Source of the DNA: Sporocytophaga sp.
GTDB lineage: Bacteria > Bacteroidota > Bacteroidia > Cytophagales > Cytophagaceae
Direction: 5' to 3'
NCBI GenBank assembly: GCA_024707265.1
Contig: JANQAB010000003.1
Location: forward strand, 310,001-374,000
Length of the DNA stretch: 64,000 nucleotides
Under the pieces are notes generated by a model. The model was given only the letters and a program-made list of their open reading frames with translations. It did not search any database and was not told where the DNA came from. Of the stretch, positions 39,283-48,310 are shown in pieces. How positions within the stretch are numbered: position 1 is the first letter of the stretch; every line of letters starts with the position of its first letter. The translations under genes were made by a program, and so were the position numbers.

Positions 39283-40056
39283 TTGAAATTGGACAAGCAA
39301 AATAAATTTATCATCCGCGAGATAGTCAGAGAAAAATCCGAGCTTGGGCCCGGCTTTATTTTGTTTGAGTCTGATGATAAGTTATCAGCAGAGAGAAAAT
39401 TTAATGAATTGCGAATTCTGAAAGTCAGGGAAAGCAAACTTTACGATCTGCTTCTGACACTTTCAGATGAAAGAATTTTAATGGTCAATGAATACTTTTA
39501 CGATCAGTTTGGGAAAGCACTTATAAAGGAGCATCCTGATGGGGATATTGAATATTTATTTGACACACTTGAATTTCAGCTTCCAACATCAGCCTCAGAC
39601 AAGCAAGTTCTTGAATTGATTAACAAAGGAAAAATAAGAACGCATCTATTGCTGGAATTCCAGGGTCCTCCTCCCATATATACTGTGGAGAAAAACCCTG
39701 GTATTACTTTTTACAACAGTGGCAGAGTTTTTAAAAGGCCGGACAGTTCGACAAAATGGTATTACCATTCAGAAAAAGAAGCTCTTGAAAATACGATCAG
39801 GTTATTCGAGCTAGCTGTCAGCAATTATGCTTTGAAACGCATTGAATTAAATGATCTTCAAGCTTGTGACTGGAATCAGCTATCCTCGCTCAGAGAAGAA
39901 GGGTTGATAGATTTTGACGCAAATCTTGGGGTTATATACATCAACGAAAAACTTAACAGAGAAGAAACGAAGTTGCTGATTTTTGCAATAAACCCTAAGC
40001 CTTTTCTTATAAGACCGGCTACACTTGAAGAAGAGAAAGCTGACCATTTAATATAA
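39283..40056 (+). CDS. Hypothetical protein
   Basis: A 257-residue soluble protein starting at TTG 39283 (MKLDKQNKFIIREI). No internal ATG gives a better fit until residue 66. It is rich in Glu and Lys, with a repeated-looking helix-strand layout (LLLTLSDERILMVNEYFYD, LISLREEGLIDFDANLG). I recognise no domain and no catalytic motif. It is cytoplasmic by composition. A hairpin overlaps its 3' end. Confidence 0.65.
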   Translation: MKLDKQNKFIIREIVREKSELGPGFILFESDDKLSAERKFNELRILKVRESKLYDLLLTLSDERILMVNEYFYDQFGKALIKEHPDGDIEYLFDTLEFQLPTSASDKQVLELINKGKIRTHLLLEFQGPPPIYTVEKNPGITFYNSGRVFKRPDSSTKWYYHSEKEALENTIRLFELAVSNYALKRIELNDLQACDWNQLSSLREEGLIDFDANLGVIYINEKLNREETKLLIFAINPKPFLIRPATLEEEKADHLI

Positions 40057-40076
40057 ATAGTAAGCTTTCTCTTTTC
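40032..40076. terminator. Hairpin overlapping the 3' end of the 39.3 kb gene
   Basis: AGAGAAAGCT / AGCTTTCTCT, a perfect 10-base stem with a 21-base loop, then CTTTT. It lies between convergent genes and may stop both. Confidence 0.5.
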
Positions 40077-40086
40077 TCAGGTTAGA

Positions 40087-40935
40087 TCAAACGCCCATTT
40101 TAAAATTTTTATAGAAAATTTTATCTAAAGTCCGATCAGAAAAAGACCTTGGTAGTATCCAGTTAATGACCTTCTGGGCAACCGGCGCATATCTGGCAGA
40201 GGCCTGTCCTGCTTCACTGGCTTTCCATATCACTTCAGCAATTTGCTCAGGAGCCATACCTTTCTTCTCCCCTTCCAGTGCATAATCAATAAAGTTTCTG
40301 TATGCTTTTTTATAACTGGTATGATCGTACTCTGTTAACCTTGCTGCCTTATTCCAGATTGGAGTACGCACATTACCAGGACCAATAATGATCACATCTA
40401 CACCATAAGGCATAAGCTCCCTTCTAAAACTTGCAGATACGGCTTCAACGGCATGTTTTGACGAGGCATACGCACCTAAAAAAGGAGCTGATATTTTTCC
40501 GGCAACAGAACTGATATTGATTACCTTTCCAGCCCTGTTGGTGCTCAGGTTTTTTACTTTTAACATTGGAAGAAAGGCCCTGGTCACATTGATGAGTCCT
40601 ATAACATTTACATTAAACATATTCTGTATCTCCTGAATATTCTGATATTCCAGAGGTCCCGCTAATGCCATTCCCGCGTTATTAATCAGACAATCGAGAG
40701 GTTTTCCATTCAGTTCATTCCTTACAGTTTCTGCACATTTTTCAATTTCATCCCATTTACTGACATCCATTACCAAAGGATAAAAATCAAGACCTAATAA
40801 GGCTTTCAGCTTTTGAGCATCATTGACATTTCGTACAGATCCAAACACCCTATACCCCTTTGATAAATAAAGTCTGGCCGTGGCGTTTCCAATACCAGAA
40901 GAAACACCGGTAATCACAACCGTTTTTTGAGTCAT
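40087..40935 (-). CDS. SDR-family oxidoreductase
   Basis: A 282-residue short-chain dehydrogenase. The dinucleotide motif is TGVSSGIG, with NNAGMA, SSVAGKIS and the active-site YASSKHAVE. The C-terminal region (GMAPEQIAEVIWKASEA, RYAPVAQKVINWILP) resembles retinol/steroid-type classical SDRs that act on hydrophobic substrates. The Crp/Fnr-type gene 71 bases upstream on the same strand is the likely regulator or operon partner. Confidence 0.88.
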   Translation of the reverse strand: MTQKTVVITGVSSGIGNATARLYLSKGYRVFGSVRNVNDAQKLKALLGLDFYPLVMDVSKWDEIEKCAETVRNELNGKPLDCLINNAGMALAGPLEYQNIQEIQNMFNVNVIGLINVTRAFLPMLKVKNLSTNRAGKVINISSVAGKISAPFLGAYASSKHAVEAVSASFRRELMPYGVDVIIIGPGNVRTPIWNKAARLTEYDHTSYKKAYRNFIDYALEGEKKGMAPEQIAEVIWKASEAGQASARYAPVAQKVINWILPRSFSDRTLDKIFYKNFKMGV

Positions 40936-41006
40936 TGTAATTAATTTTGATTTCAGGCAAAGTAAGAGAATGAATACTGAAAAAAATTTTGCCTTTTGGC
41001 AAAAAC

Positions 41007-41567
41007 TCAGCGGTATCGTTTTCTGATCCTACTAAGTGTATATTGAGTAACTCCCAGGTATGATGCGATAATAATTCTCTGTACTATTTCAGGCTGCCTT
41101 TCCATAAGCTTACGATATCTGGTATAGGCATCATCCACCATCATTTCGTTACTTAGCTTCAGCTTCTCTAAAAGTGCTTTTTCAGTGAGCTTTCTGATAA
41201 TACTATTCCAGTTAGAAATATGAACTGCAAAATACTCCATTGCTTCCCTGGTTATAATCACCAATTCCATATCTGTAAGAGCCTGGATATATTCCTTTGA
41301 TGAAGTTTTATCATTAAAACTTGTCAGATCTATTGCGAAATGCCCTTCACTAATAAAATACCTTGTAAATTCCTCCCCCGTTTCATTTAAAAACTGAACT
41401 CTGATAATTCCAGACTTCACAAAACCTATTTTATTACATACAGTACCCAGCTCCAGAAAAAAACTGCCTTTTTTCAATTTTTCTGTATATAAAAATCTCC
41501 GTAATATTTCTTTACTCTCCTCACTCAGAGTCTCAACCTGATTTAAGAATCCAATTAAATGCTCCAT
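41007..41567 (-). CDS. Crp/Fnr-family transcriptional regulator
   Basis: A 186-residue regulator. The cyclic-nucleotide-binding-like jelly roll covers about residues 25-115 (LKKGSFFLELGTVCNKIGFV, RYFISEGHFAIDL). The C-terminal helix-turn-helix reads RIIIASYLGVTQYTLSRIRK. It lacks the Cys cluster of Fnr, so it is not an oxygen sensor of that kind. It has the short form typical of Bacteroidota. Ligand unknown. The adjacent SDR is a probable target. Confidence 0.88.
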   Translation of the reverse strand: MEHLIGFLNQVETLSEESKEILRRFLYTEKLKKGSFFLELGTVCNKIGFVKSGIIRVQFLNETGEEFTRYFISEGHFAIDLTSFNDKTSSKEYIQALTDMELVIITREAMEYFAVHISNWNSIIRKLTEKALLEKLKLSNEMMVDDAYTRYRKLMERQPEIVQRIIIASYLGVTQYTLSRIRKRYR

Positions 41568-41984
41568 TTACTACCAAAGAACAAAATCTATCCCTAATCC
41601 CCAAAATTTTTTGCTTTAAAGCAGCTTTGTAAATAATTTTACCTTACATCATTATTTAACAGGAAAAAACAAAAAGTATACCTATTAACGTAAAACAAGT
41701 TAAATTTCTAACCTTATATACAGATTTAATAAAAATTTTCACTAAACAAAATCAAAATTTAAAGGCAAAAAACCGAAATATAATTTTTTTATGATAAATT
41801 AACACAAATATTATTTTTATTATATAAACATAATATTTGATAAAAGTTTTTATCCATATAAATAAGATAAAACAAATAACTGATTTACATGTTTATTGGG
41901 GGATAATAATAAAAAAACTCCTAAAAGATTAGGATATATTATCCATAATGACTAAAATTAGATTATTAGAAAATTAATATTTTT
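41568..41984. other. AT-rich divergent intergenic region before the Anbu operon
   Basis: More than 400 bases, extremely A+T rich, with no credible gene. It must contain the promoters of the Crp/Fnr gene and of the Anbu operon. A nested inverted repeat lies near its right end and is listed separately. Confidence 0.5.
41901..41944 (+). promoter_or_regulatory. Nested inverted repeat upstream of the Anbu operon
   Basis: Outer arms GGATAATA (41901-41908) and TATTATCC (41937-41944) are perfect 8-base inverted repeats. Inside them TCCTAA (41919-41924) and TTAGGA (41929-41934) form a second perfect 6-base repeat with a 4-base loop. The whole sits 40 bases before the first start codon. It may be an operator or an RNA leader hairpin. 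No T-tract follows, so a terminator is unlikely. Confidence 0.5.
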
Positions 41985-43464
41985 ATGAAAGACAGCATCC
42001 AACTCAATGGCAACTCAATTTTCTCCTCCTACAATCTGGAGAAAAACCTTTATGATGAGGTCTTCGACCAAACCGGTAAGGTAAAGAAGTACTACCAGAA
42101 AGTTTTATCTTTATTCAATAAACTTACATTACAAGATTTAAAGAAGCTGAATGAATTTGCTAGGGCTTCCTTTTTCAACCAGGGAGTCACCTTTGCTGTC
42201 TATTCGGATAATATGAAAGGAGTTGAACGAATATTCCCCTTTGACTTATTTCCGAGAATTATAACCTTAAAAGAATGGGAAAACCTGGAAAAGGGTATTA
42301 TTCAAAGAAACAGAGCAATCAATATGTTTCTTTATGATATTTACCATGATAGAAAGGTTTTGAAAGATAAAATCGTCCCCTCTGAACTTATATTTTCATC
42401 CAATTACTACCTGAAGGAAATGATCGGATTTACCCCTCCTGGTAAAGTTTACACACACATTTCCGGAACTGACCTGATTAAACACAAAGACGGAGAATAC
42501 TATGTATTGGAAGACAATCTTCGCTGCCCTTCAGGTGTAAGTTATGTACTCTCTAACAGAGAGGCGATGAAAAGAACCTTATCCAAAGTATTTTCAAGCT
42601 ATAACATAAAACCCGTTCACGATTATCCTGAGCAGCTTTTATCCATGATACAATCGGTCGCACCGGAAGGAGTAGACAATCCTACCTGCGTCGTACTCAC
42701 TCCCGGAATGTATAATTCGGCATACTATGAGCATTCATTCCTTGCTCAAAGCATGGGTATACAACTGGTTGAAGGAAGAGATCTTTATGTTGACAAAAAC
42801 TTTGTCTATATGAAAACGCTTCACGGCGCTAAAAGAGTGGACGTAATTTACAGGCGTGTTGATGATGACTTTATAGATCCGCTTTGCTTCAGAGCGGATT
42901 CAGTACTGGGTGTTCCCGGATTAATGGGCTGCTACAGAGAAGGAAATGTTACGATCATCAATGCCCCAGGAACGGGAGCAGTAGACGACAAAGCTGTCTA
43001 TACTTATATTCCGGACATTATTAAATATTACCTTTCGGAAGAACCGATATTGAAAAATGTACAAACCTATCGCTGCGAACTGGAAGATGACCTTAAGTAT
43101 GTTATAGAAAACATGGAAAACCTAGTAGTTAAACCAGTAGACGAATCGGGAGGATATGGTATATTTATGGGACACAAATCTACAGCTGAGCAGAGAAAAG
43201 AGTTTCAGGAACGAATTAAAAATAACCCCAGAAAGTATATAGCTCAGCCAATCATGTCATTGTCTGTTCATTCAACTTTTATTGAAGAGTCTGAGTTTTT
43301 TGAACCAAGACATATCGACCTTAGAAGCTTTTGTCTGATGGGAAAAAAATAAAGACTTTGTTCTAAAGGGCGGGTTATCAAGAGTAGCTTTAAAAAAGGG
43401 AAGTCTTATTGTAAACTCCTCTCAAGGGGGAGGTTCTAAGGACACTTGGGTATTAGAAGGTTAG
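41985..43464 (+). CDS. Circularly permuted ATP-grasp protein of the Anbu operon, frameshift near the end
   Basis: A COG2308 type protein. Family blocks are [76 protein letters not shown] and [12 protein letters not shown]. The frame stops at 43352 after [10 protein letters not shown]. Removing one A from the A7 run at 43343-43349 continues it through [20 protein letters not shown] and [12 protein letters not shown] to TAG 43462-43464, 492 residues, the usual length with the conserved ending. The family is predicted to form peptide-like bonds using ATP. It begins the operon, 7 bases before the alpha-E gene. Confidence 0.9.
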
Positions 43465-43471
43465 TCATAAT

Positions 43472-44413
43472 ATGCTATCAAGAATCGCAAATAGTCTGCT
43501 TTGGATGGGACGTTACCTTGAAAGAGCTCAACATACTGCCCGTTATGTGAATGTTCATTATTTTTCTGCTTTGGACGCGCCCAATCTTTCCAAAAAAGAA
43601 TATGTACTGGACTCTATTTCATGCATGACAGGCCTTAGTTATGAATTTGATGAAGATATTCTGAACCTGGAAGACCAGAATCTTATTTATAAAATTACAC
43701 TTGATGAGACCAATCCGGTTTCTATCAAATCCTTTATCAACAATGCCAGGGAAAATGCCAGAGGAGCCAGAGATATCCTTTCCTCGGAGCTTTGGGAATC
43801 TATCAATAAATTTTACCATAGTGCAAACGCCTATCAAAGCAAAACGCTTTCTGAAGAAGAGATACTCAGCTTCACCGAAATGGTCGTACATCAGTGCGCT
43901 ATTGTAAATGGCTATATTGACCACAGCCTCCTCCATGATGAAACATGGTCGCTGATCCAGTTAGGCATACATACTGAAGCAGCAGGACAGCTGACACGTA
44001 TGTTGATTGCAAAGGTACGGGACATTGAAAAAACCGAACAACTGAAACTCGGAAAGGCCATGGAAACATATCAGTGCATTGCTATGCTAAAAAGTGCCGA
44101 AGGATATGATATGAGCAGGGTACATTATAAATCCGTACCCAATCTGAAAAAAGCTCTTGAATTTCTTATTCTTAATAAAGATTTCCCAAGATCCATTATC
44201 TTTAACCTGGAAGCAGTAAATAATTGTCTTCAGAAAATCAGTCTCGTCAAAGGGGAAGAAAAAGGGTCTGTGGAATTCTTTGCGGGAAAACTGCAGGCTT
44301 CTTATAATTATCTCACTATAGAAGAAATTCAAGACCAGATATTACCCTTTCTTGAGAAAACACTTGATGATTTATATAAACTGGGATCGCTTGTAGACCA
44401 GAAAATTTCTTAA
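43472..44413 (+). CDS. Alpha-E domain protein of the Anbu operon
   Basis: A 313-residue protein of the alpha-E (DUF403, COG2307) family. It is nearly all helical. The signature start is MLSRIANSLLWMGRYLERAQ, followed by HTARYVNV and the conserved ARENARGARDILSSELWESI. The middle contains FTEMVVHQCAIVNGYIDHSL. Alpha-E proteins always accompany the permuted ATP-grasp, sometimes as one fused chain, and may be a scaffold or substrate. It is followed after 9 bases by the transglutaminase-like gene. Confidence 0.92.
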   Translation: MLSRIANSLLWMGRYLERAQHTARYVNVHYFSALDAPNLSKKEYVLDSISCMTGLSYEFDEDILNLEDQNLIYKITLDETNPVSIKSFINNARENARGARDILSSELWESINKFYHSANAYQSKTLSEEEILSFTEMVVHQCAIVNGYIDHSLLHDETWSLIQLGIHTEAAGQLTRMLIAKVRDIEKTEQLKLGKAMETYQCIAMLKSAEGYDMSRVHYKSVPNLKKALEFLILNKDFPRSIIFNLEAVNNCLQKISLVKGEEKGSVEFFAGKLQASYNYLTIEEIQDQILPFLEKTLDDLYKLGSLVDQKIS

Positions 44414-44422
44414 CATAAAAAT

Positions 44423-45280
44423 ATGTCTACGTTTTTTGACATTGTATATCAGTCCATAAGCGAATACGAATATCCGGTTAAGGAAGCATTTTTCGAATTC
44501 ATGATATCGCCTTGCATATGCGAGTCTCAGTCATTGATTGAATTCCAGATTAAAACTTCTACCGGACAAGATGTTTTCACTACTAAAAACAGTTTAGGAT
44601 TTAATCAGATAAGAATAAGACCTGCAGGATATTTCAAAAATTTCAAATTGGAATATTCTGCAAAGGTCCGAAAAGAAGAAGTTACCAACATTGACAACCT
44701 CAGACCTTCAGCACATGAGCAGTGGGCTGAGATAAATTCCACAAACTTTTATATAGACAATTTTCTTTACCTCCATGCATCCCCTCTCACTGTTATTCCA
44801 AAAGAAAGTCAGAATGAAATTTTAATTTACCAAAGGAGCTCCGATCTGCTTGAATATTCCCTGGAATTAAATTCACATATTCACAGCATTTTATCTTATG
44901 AAAAAGAAGTAACAAATGTAAGCACTACTGCAGCGGATGTAATTCTGTCAAAGAAAGGAGTTTGCCAGGATTATACTCATTTGTTCCTCGGTATGGCTAG
45001 AAGCAACGGACTCGCCTGTCGCTATGTATCAGGTTACCTTGACCAGGGATCAACCTATGCAGGCACTGCAGGAATGCATGCCTGGGCAGAAGTTTATATC
45101 CCCGGAATGGGCTGGACAGGCTTTGACCCTACCAACAACTGTCGGGTTAACATTCAATACATAAAAGTGGCTCATGGAAGAGATTATAACGATTGCAGCC
45201 CCATTAAAGGAGTACTGCTTTCTATCGGAGAAAATAAAACATACCATCTTGTACAAGTAAACCAGCAGCAACAACAATAA
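44423..45280 (+). CDS. Transglutaminase-like cysteine peptidase of the Anbu operon
   Basis: A 285-residue COG1305 protein. An N-terminal beta domain (bact_transglu_N type) covers about residues 1-90. The catalytic core has Cys181 (KGVCQDYTHLFLGMARS), His219 (GMHAWAEVYIPGMGW) and Asp235 (GFDPTNN), so the triad is intact. It ends with a run of glutamines (QVNQQQQQ), unusual for the family. It may cleave or transfer an amide made by the ATP-grasp partner; this is inference. No signal peptide. Confidence 0.92.
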   Translation: MSTFFDIVYQSISEYEYPVKEAFFEFMISPCICESQSLIEFQIKTSTGQDVFTTKNSLGFNQIRIRPAGYFKNFKLEYSAKVRKEEVTNIDNLRPSAHEQWAEINSTNFYIDNFLYLHASPLTVIPKESQNEILIYQRSSDLLEYSLELNSHIHSILSYEKEVTNVSTTAADVILSKKGVCQDYTHLFLGMARSNGLACRYVSGYLDQGSTYAGTAGMHAWAEVYIPGMGWTGFDPTNNCRVNIQYIKVAHGRDYNDCSPIKGVLLSIGENKTYHLVQVNQQQQQ

Positions 45281-45325
45281 TATTACTATTTAGATTAAAT
45301 TATTAAATATTGTTTTTCACATTAT

Positions 45326-46051
45326 ATGACCTATTGTTTAGGAATTAAATTAAAATCAGGACTTGTTGCGATATCAGATACAAGAATTACTTCAGGATCA
45401 GAAACTACTACTGCCAAAAAAGTATACGTTTATCAAAAAGAAAGACACGCTGTATTCATTATGACAAGCGGCCTGAGATCAGTGAGGGATAAAGCCCTTA
45501 CCTACTTTAAAGAAGTGATAGAAGAAAACGAAAGCAAAAATTTCAACAGACTATATAAAGTTGTTAATGCTTTTGGCTCTCAGTTGCGAAGGGTAGCTGA
45601 AGAAGACAGGAGTTCACTTGAGAGATCCGGACTGTTCATTAACCTGTTCACCATAGTTGGAGGGCAGCTTGAAGACGATGAAGAGCATAAGCTGTTTTTA
45701 CTTTATCCTGAAGGCAACTGGATAGAAATTTCTCCCAGTACTCCTTTCGTGATAATAGGTAATTCAGGTTATGGAAAGCCTATACTCAATAGAATCCTAA
45801 CTTACGAAACAGATTTTAATGAGGCTTTAAAAGCAGGTTTTCTATCGTTCGATTCAACAAGAGTGAGTGCCAACGATGTTGATTTCCCTTTGGATGTAGT
45901 ATTGTATAAACCTGACACCTTTAATATGGTGGAGCATAGGTATGAAAAAGATGACCTTCATTACATTTCAGCAAAATGGGAAGAAGAGTTGAGAGCCGCT
46001 TTGAAAAATCTGCCTGAAGATTGGGCAAGTGTTGCACTGAACAAGCTTTAA
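45326..46051 (+). CDS. Anbu, proteasome-like peptidase
   Basis: A 241-residue Ntn-hydrolase. The start MTYCLGIKLKSGLVAISDTR is diagnostic. After Met removal Thr becomes the N-terminal nucleophile, with Asp in SDTR and Lys in AKKVYVY as the partner residues of proteasome beta subunits. Anbu is thought to be the ancestral beta subunit and forms open helical rings in other bacteria. Length fits. Its substrate is unknown. It ends the four-gene operon and is followed by a hairpin. Confidence 0.94.
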   Translation: MTYCLGIKLKSGLVAISDTRITSGSETTTAKKVYVYQKERHAVFIMTSGLRSVRDKALTYFKEVIEENESKNFNRLYKVVNAFGSQLRRVAEEDRSSLERSGLFINLFTIVGGQLEDDEEHKLFLLYPEGNWIEISPSTPFVIIGNSGYGKPILNRILTYETDFNEALKAGFLSFDSTRVSANDVDFPLDVVLYKPDTFNMVEHRYEKDDLHYISAKWEEELRAALKNLPEDWASVALNKL

Positions 46052-46075
46052 AAATTATCAGATTTTCCCTTTAAA

Positions 46076-46099
46076 CCCTTTTCCTATTAAGGAAAAGGG
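46076..46099. terminator. Terminator of the Anbu operon
   Basis: CCCTTTTCC / GGAAAAGGG, a 9-base perfect stem with a 6-base loop, 24 bases after the Anbu stop and between convergent genes. Confidence 0.7.
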
Positions 46100-46126
46100 C
46101 TAGCTGGGAAATTAAACTAAACGATA

Positions 46127-46808
46127 CTATTTCAGAAACGATATGGGATACTTTTGATTGTACTTCATGATAAACATAAACGTCTTTACGTCCTTCTTTC
46201 CTTTAAATTTTTTATAATCATTTAATAATTCAGCATCCTTAGAAAACAAATTCGTAAGTTGTTTTTTATTAAGCAGGAACACTTCTCCGGTTTCAAAATT
46301 CATGATGTATTTATCTGCCTGAGTTTTTTCTTCCAGGATCCATCATATTCCTTCTGGTAATATGAGTGTATGCATGAGAATAAAAAGCATCGTTGAAGTC
46401 CAGCATTGGAGACACCTTTACAAAAAAACATATACTTCCGATGATATCAAGCCTGGCAAAACGACCATATGAATTACAATAAACCCTTCTTCCATCTGAA
46501 TACCCCCAGTATTCTGTATTTTTAAGCCATCTCAATTGCCCGTTTTCATAAATGTAAATTTTTTTATGACTTAATATGTCTTTAAAAAAATGAATCGAAT
46601 TTGAATCAAGATCGGTTTTAATTGCAGAAAGAGGTAATGGAGAATTATTCTTAAAATCCTCATAAGTAAGGTAAATCCCTCTTTTAAACTTAAAATCAGG
46701 CGTGTAAACTACCAGAGAATCTGCCGGATCGGCATTTACGCAAGTGCTATCCTGCCCCATTACATTAAGGGTGATCAAGACTAAAATAGCTAGTAAGGTA
46801 CTCTTCAT
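46127..46808 (-). CDS. Exported hypothetical protein, interrupted by a frameshift
   Basis: A signal peptide (MKSTLLAILVLITLNVMGQ) is followed by a short mature protein that stops at 46311. A second frame continues TQADKYIMNFETGEVFLLNK to TAG 46127. Removing one T from the T6 run at 46324-46329 gives a single 226-residue protein (junction PGRK-TQADKY). The C-terminal part is Lys-rich. I do not recognise the family. It is predicted periplasmic. Confidence 0.7.
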
Positions 46809-46883
46809 AATTCGATCAAATTATTCCATTAGCTGGGTTGGTTTAGACTAACGAAATCAAAAAGATTAAATTATTTTTTACAG

Positions 46884-47474
46884 CTATTTCACATAACTAT
46901 TTTCCAGATGCAGAAGGCGAATATCTTTATGTGGATGTGAGTCATCGAGGGAATATTCTATTATTCGTGTGTTTGCAGAGGGGGTTAAACTTAAATCGGA
47001 ATCATTATAGACAGGAAATTGCCTTACCAGGTGTTTTCCCCGAATAAAAAGTGAATCTTGTCCCATATACCCTTCCATAAGCTTTGGATTGGGTTCTGGA
47101 AAAGCCAGCTGAACTACCTCGTCACTACCAAATTCAAATCCAACAAAACTTCCTTTGGCGTTATTACCTCTACCTATTACAAAGGCATAAATTTCAGGAA
47201 GATTATTATTATTAAGATCTCCTGTTTTTACTCCATAAACTTTTCCATTAACTATCCTGATTAAAGTATCATTGAGTTCAGGAGATTTTATTATAATGGT
47301 TATTTTTTTCAAACTGCTTGTTCCTTTTACTGAAACATCAAAAGTTACGTCGTTATAATGTAACACCTGTTCCAGACTTTCAGGAATCTTTGAAAATCTG
47401 ATATATTCTTCTTGATTTCCTCTGCAGGAGAATAAGATTATCCCAATCAGCCAAAAATAAACATTCAACTTCAT
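46884..47474 (-). CDS. Hypothetical lipoprotein
   Basis: About 196 residues starting at ATG 47474, ten codons inside the longest frame, because it opens a lipoprotein signal (FWLIGIILFSCRG, Cys 17). The mature part is beta-rich and includes GDLNNNNLPEIYAFVIGRGN, an FG-GAP/EF-hand-like DxNxDxxPE turn. No family recognised. It lies 75 bases upstream of the frameshifted exported gene on the same strand. Confidence 0.65.
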   Translation of the reverse strand: MKLNVYFWLIGIILFSCRGNQEEYIRFSKIPESLEQVLHYNDVTFDVSVKGTSSLKKITIIIKSPELNDTLIRIVNGKVYGVKTGDLNNNNLPEIYAFVIGRGNNAKGSFVGFEFGSDEVVQLAFPEPNPKLMEGYMGQDSLFIRGKHLVRQFPVYNDSDLSLTPSANTRIIEYSLDDSHPHKDIRLLHLENSYVK

Positions 47475-47575
47475 TATCAATAAATTAATCAAAATCAATT
47501 GCAATTGTTTCGGGTAAAAAGATTTTAGAAAGAATACTTTTCAATCTGCCCTTTATTCTCATTCTCAACACCATT

Positions 47576-47606
47576 TTGCCTTTCTAAACTTATTTTATCA
47601 TTTTTG
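47576..47606 (+). promoter_or_regulatory. Candidate Bacteroidota promoter for the DUF4136 gene
   Basis: TTG (47576-47578), 20 bases, then CATTTTTG (47599-47606), one mismatch from TAnnTTTG. It lies 33 bases before the start codon. Confidence 0.5.
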
Positions 47607-47639
47607 TGCGATTAAATTTTCAAATAAATCCTCTTATCA

Positions 47640-48277
47640 ATGTCTAAAATAAATTTGTTTCTGACAGGCTTACTTTTCTTAGCTTTAGCTTTTTCCTGCC
47701 AGAAAGTTGACCCTTCAAATGACCTTTCTTTTGAGGAACAGGATGTATATGTCACCAATCATGACAAAAATTTTGATTTCAGTACTGTAAAAACTTATTC
47801 TATAAGCGATAAAGTTTTCCCTTTAAGACTTGCCAGCGATACTACTCCATATCAGAACGTAGATACCGCTTTCATATCCCTTATAAATACGAATCTTGCT
47901 CAAAGAGGATTTATTCAAGTGGATAAAAATGCAAATCCTGATGTTATTGTAATTGTTTCCCGTTTATTATTTTATACAGGTGGTAATGACTTTTCCTACA
48001 TCAACAGTGGAACTTACGAAGGACTTGCAAATCCAGATGCAATTCTTTTTCCAAACCATTCTCAGCACCAGGAGAATTTACTAATCCTGCAGTTGTAAGC
48101 GGAAGTTTATCAATTGATATGGTCAATGTAAAATCATCAACCGACTCTATAAATATTGTCTGGAATGGCGTTGTTGTAGGTGCCTTAACAAGTCCGTTTC
48201 CCGGTACTGAACAAAGGACAAAGGATGGTATCAACAGCCTTTTTAAACAGTCTCCCTATTTATTTGCAGGACAATAA
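47640..48277 (+). CDS. DUF4136 lipoprotein, interrupted by a frameshift
   Basis: A lipobox (LALAFSCQK, Cys 20) is followed by DUF4136 features: FDFSTVKTYSISD, then LINTNLAQRGFIQVDKNANP and DVIVIVS. The frame breaks at the T5 run 48046-48050. Adding one T resumes at SKPFSAPGEFTNPAV and continues through SLSIDMVNV and the family ending GINSLFKQSPYLF to TAA 48277, giving 212 residues. Function of the domain is unknown; it is anchored in the cell envelope. The barrel gene follows after 33 bases. Confidence 0.85.
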
Positions 48278-48310
48278 TTTCAAAAAACTCCAACAGACAT
48301 AATACTCAAG

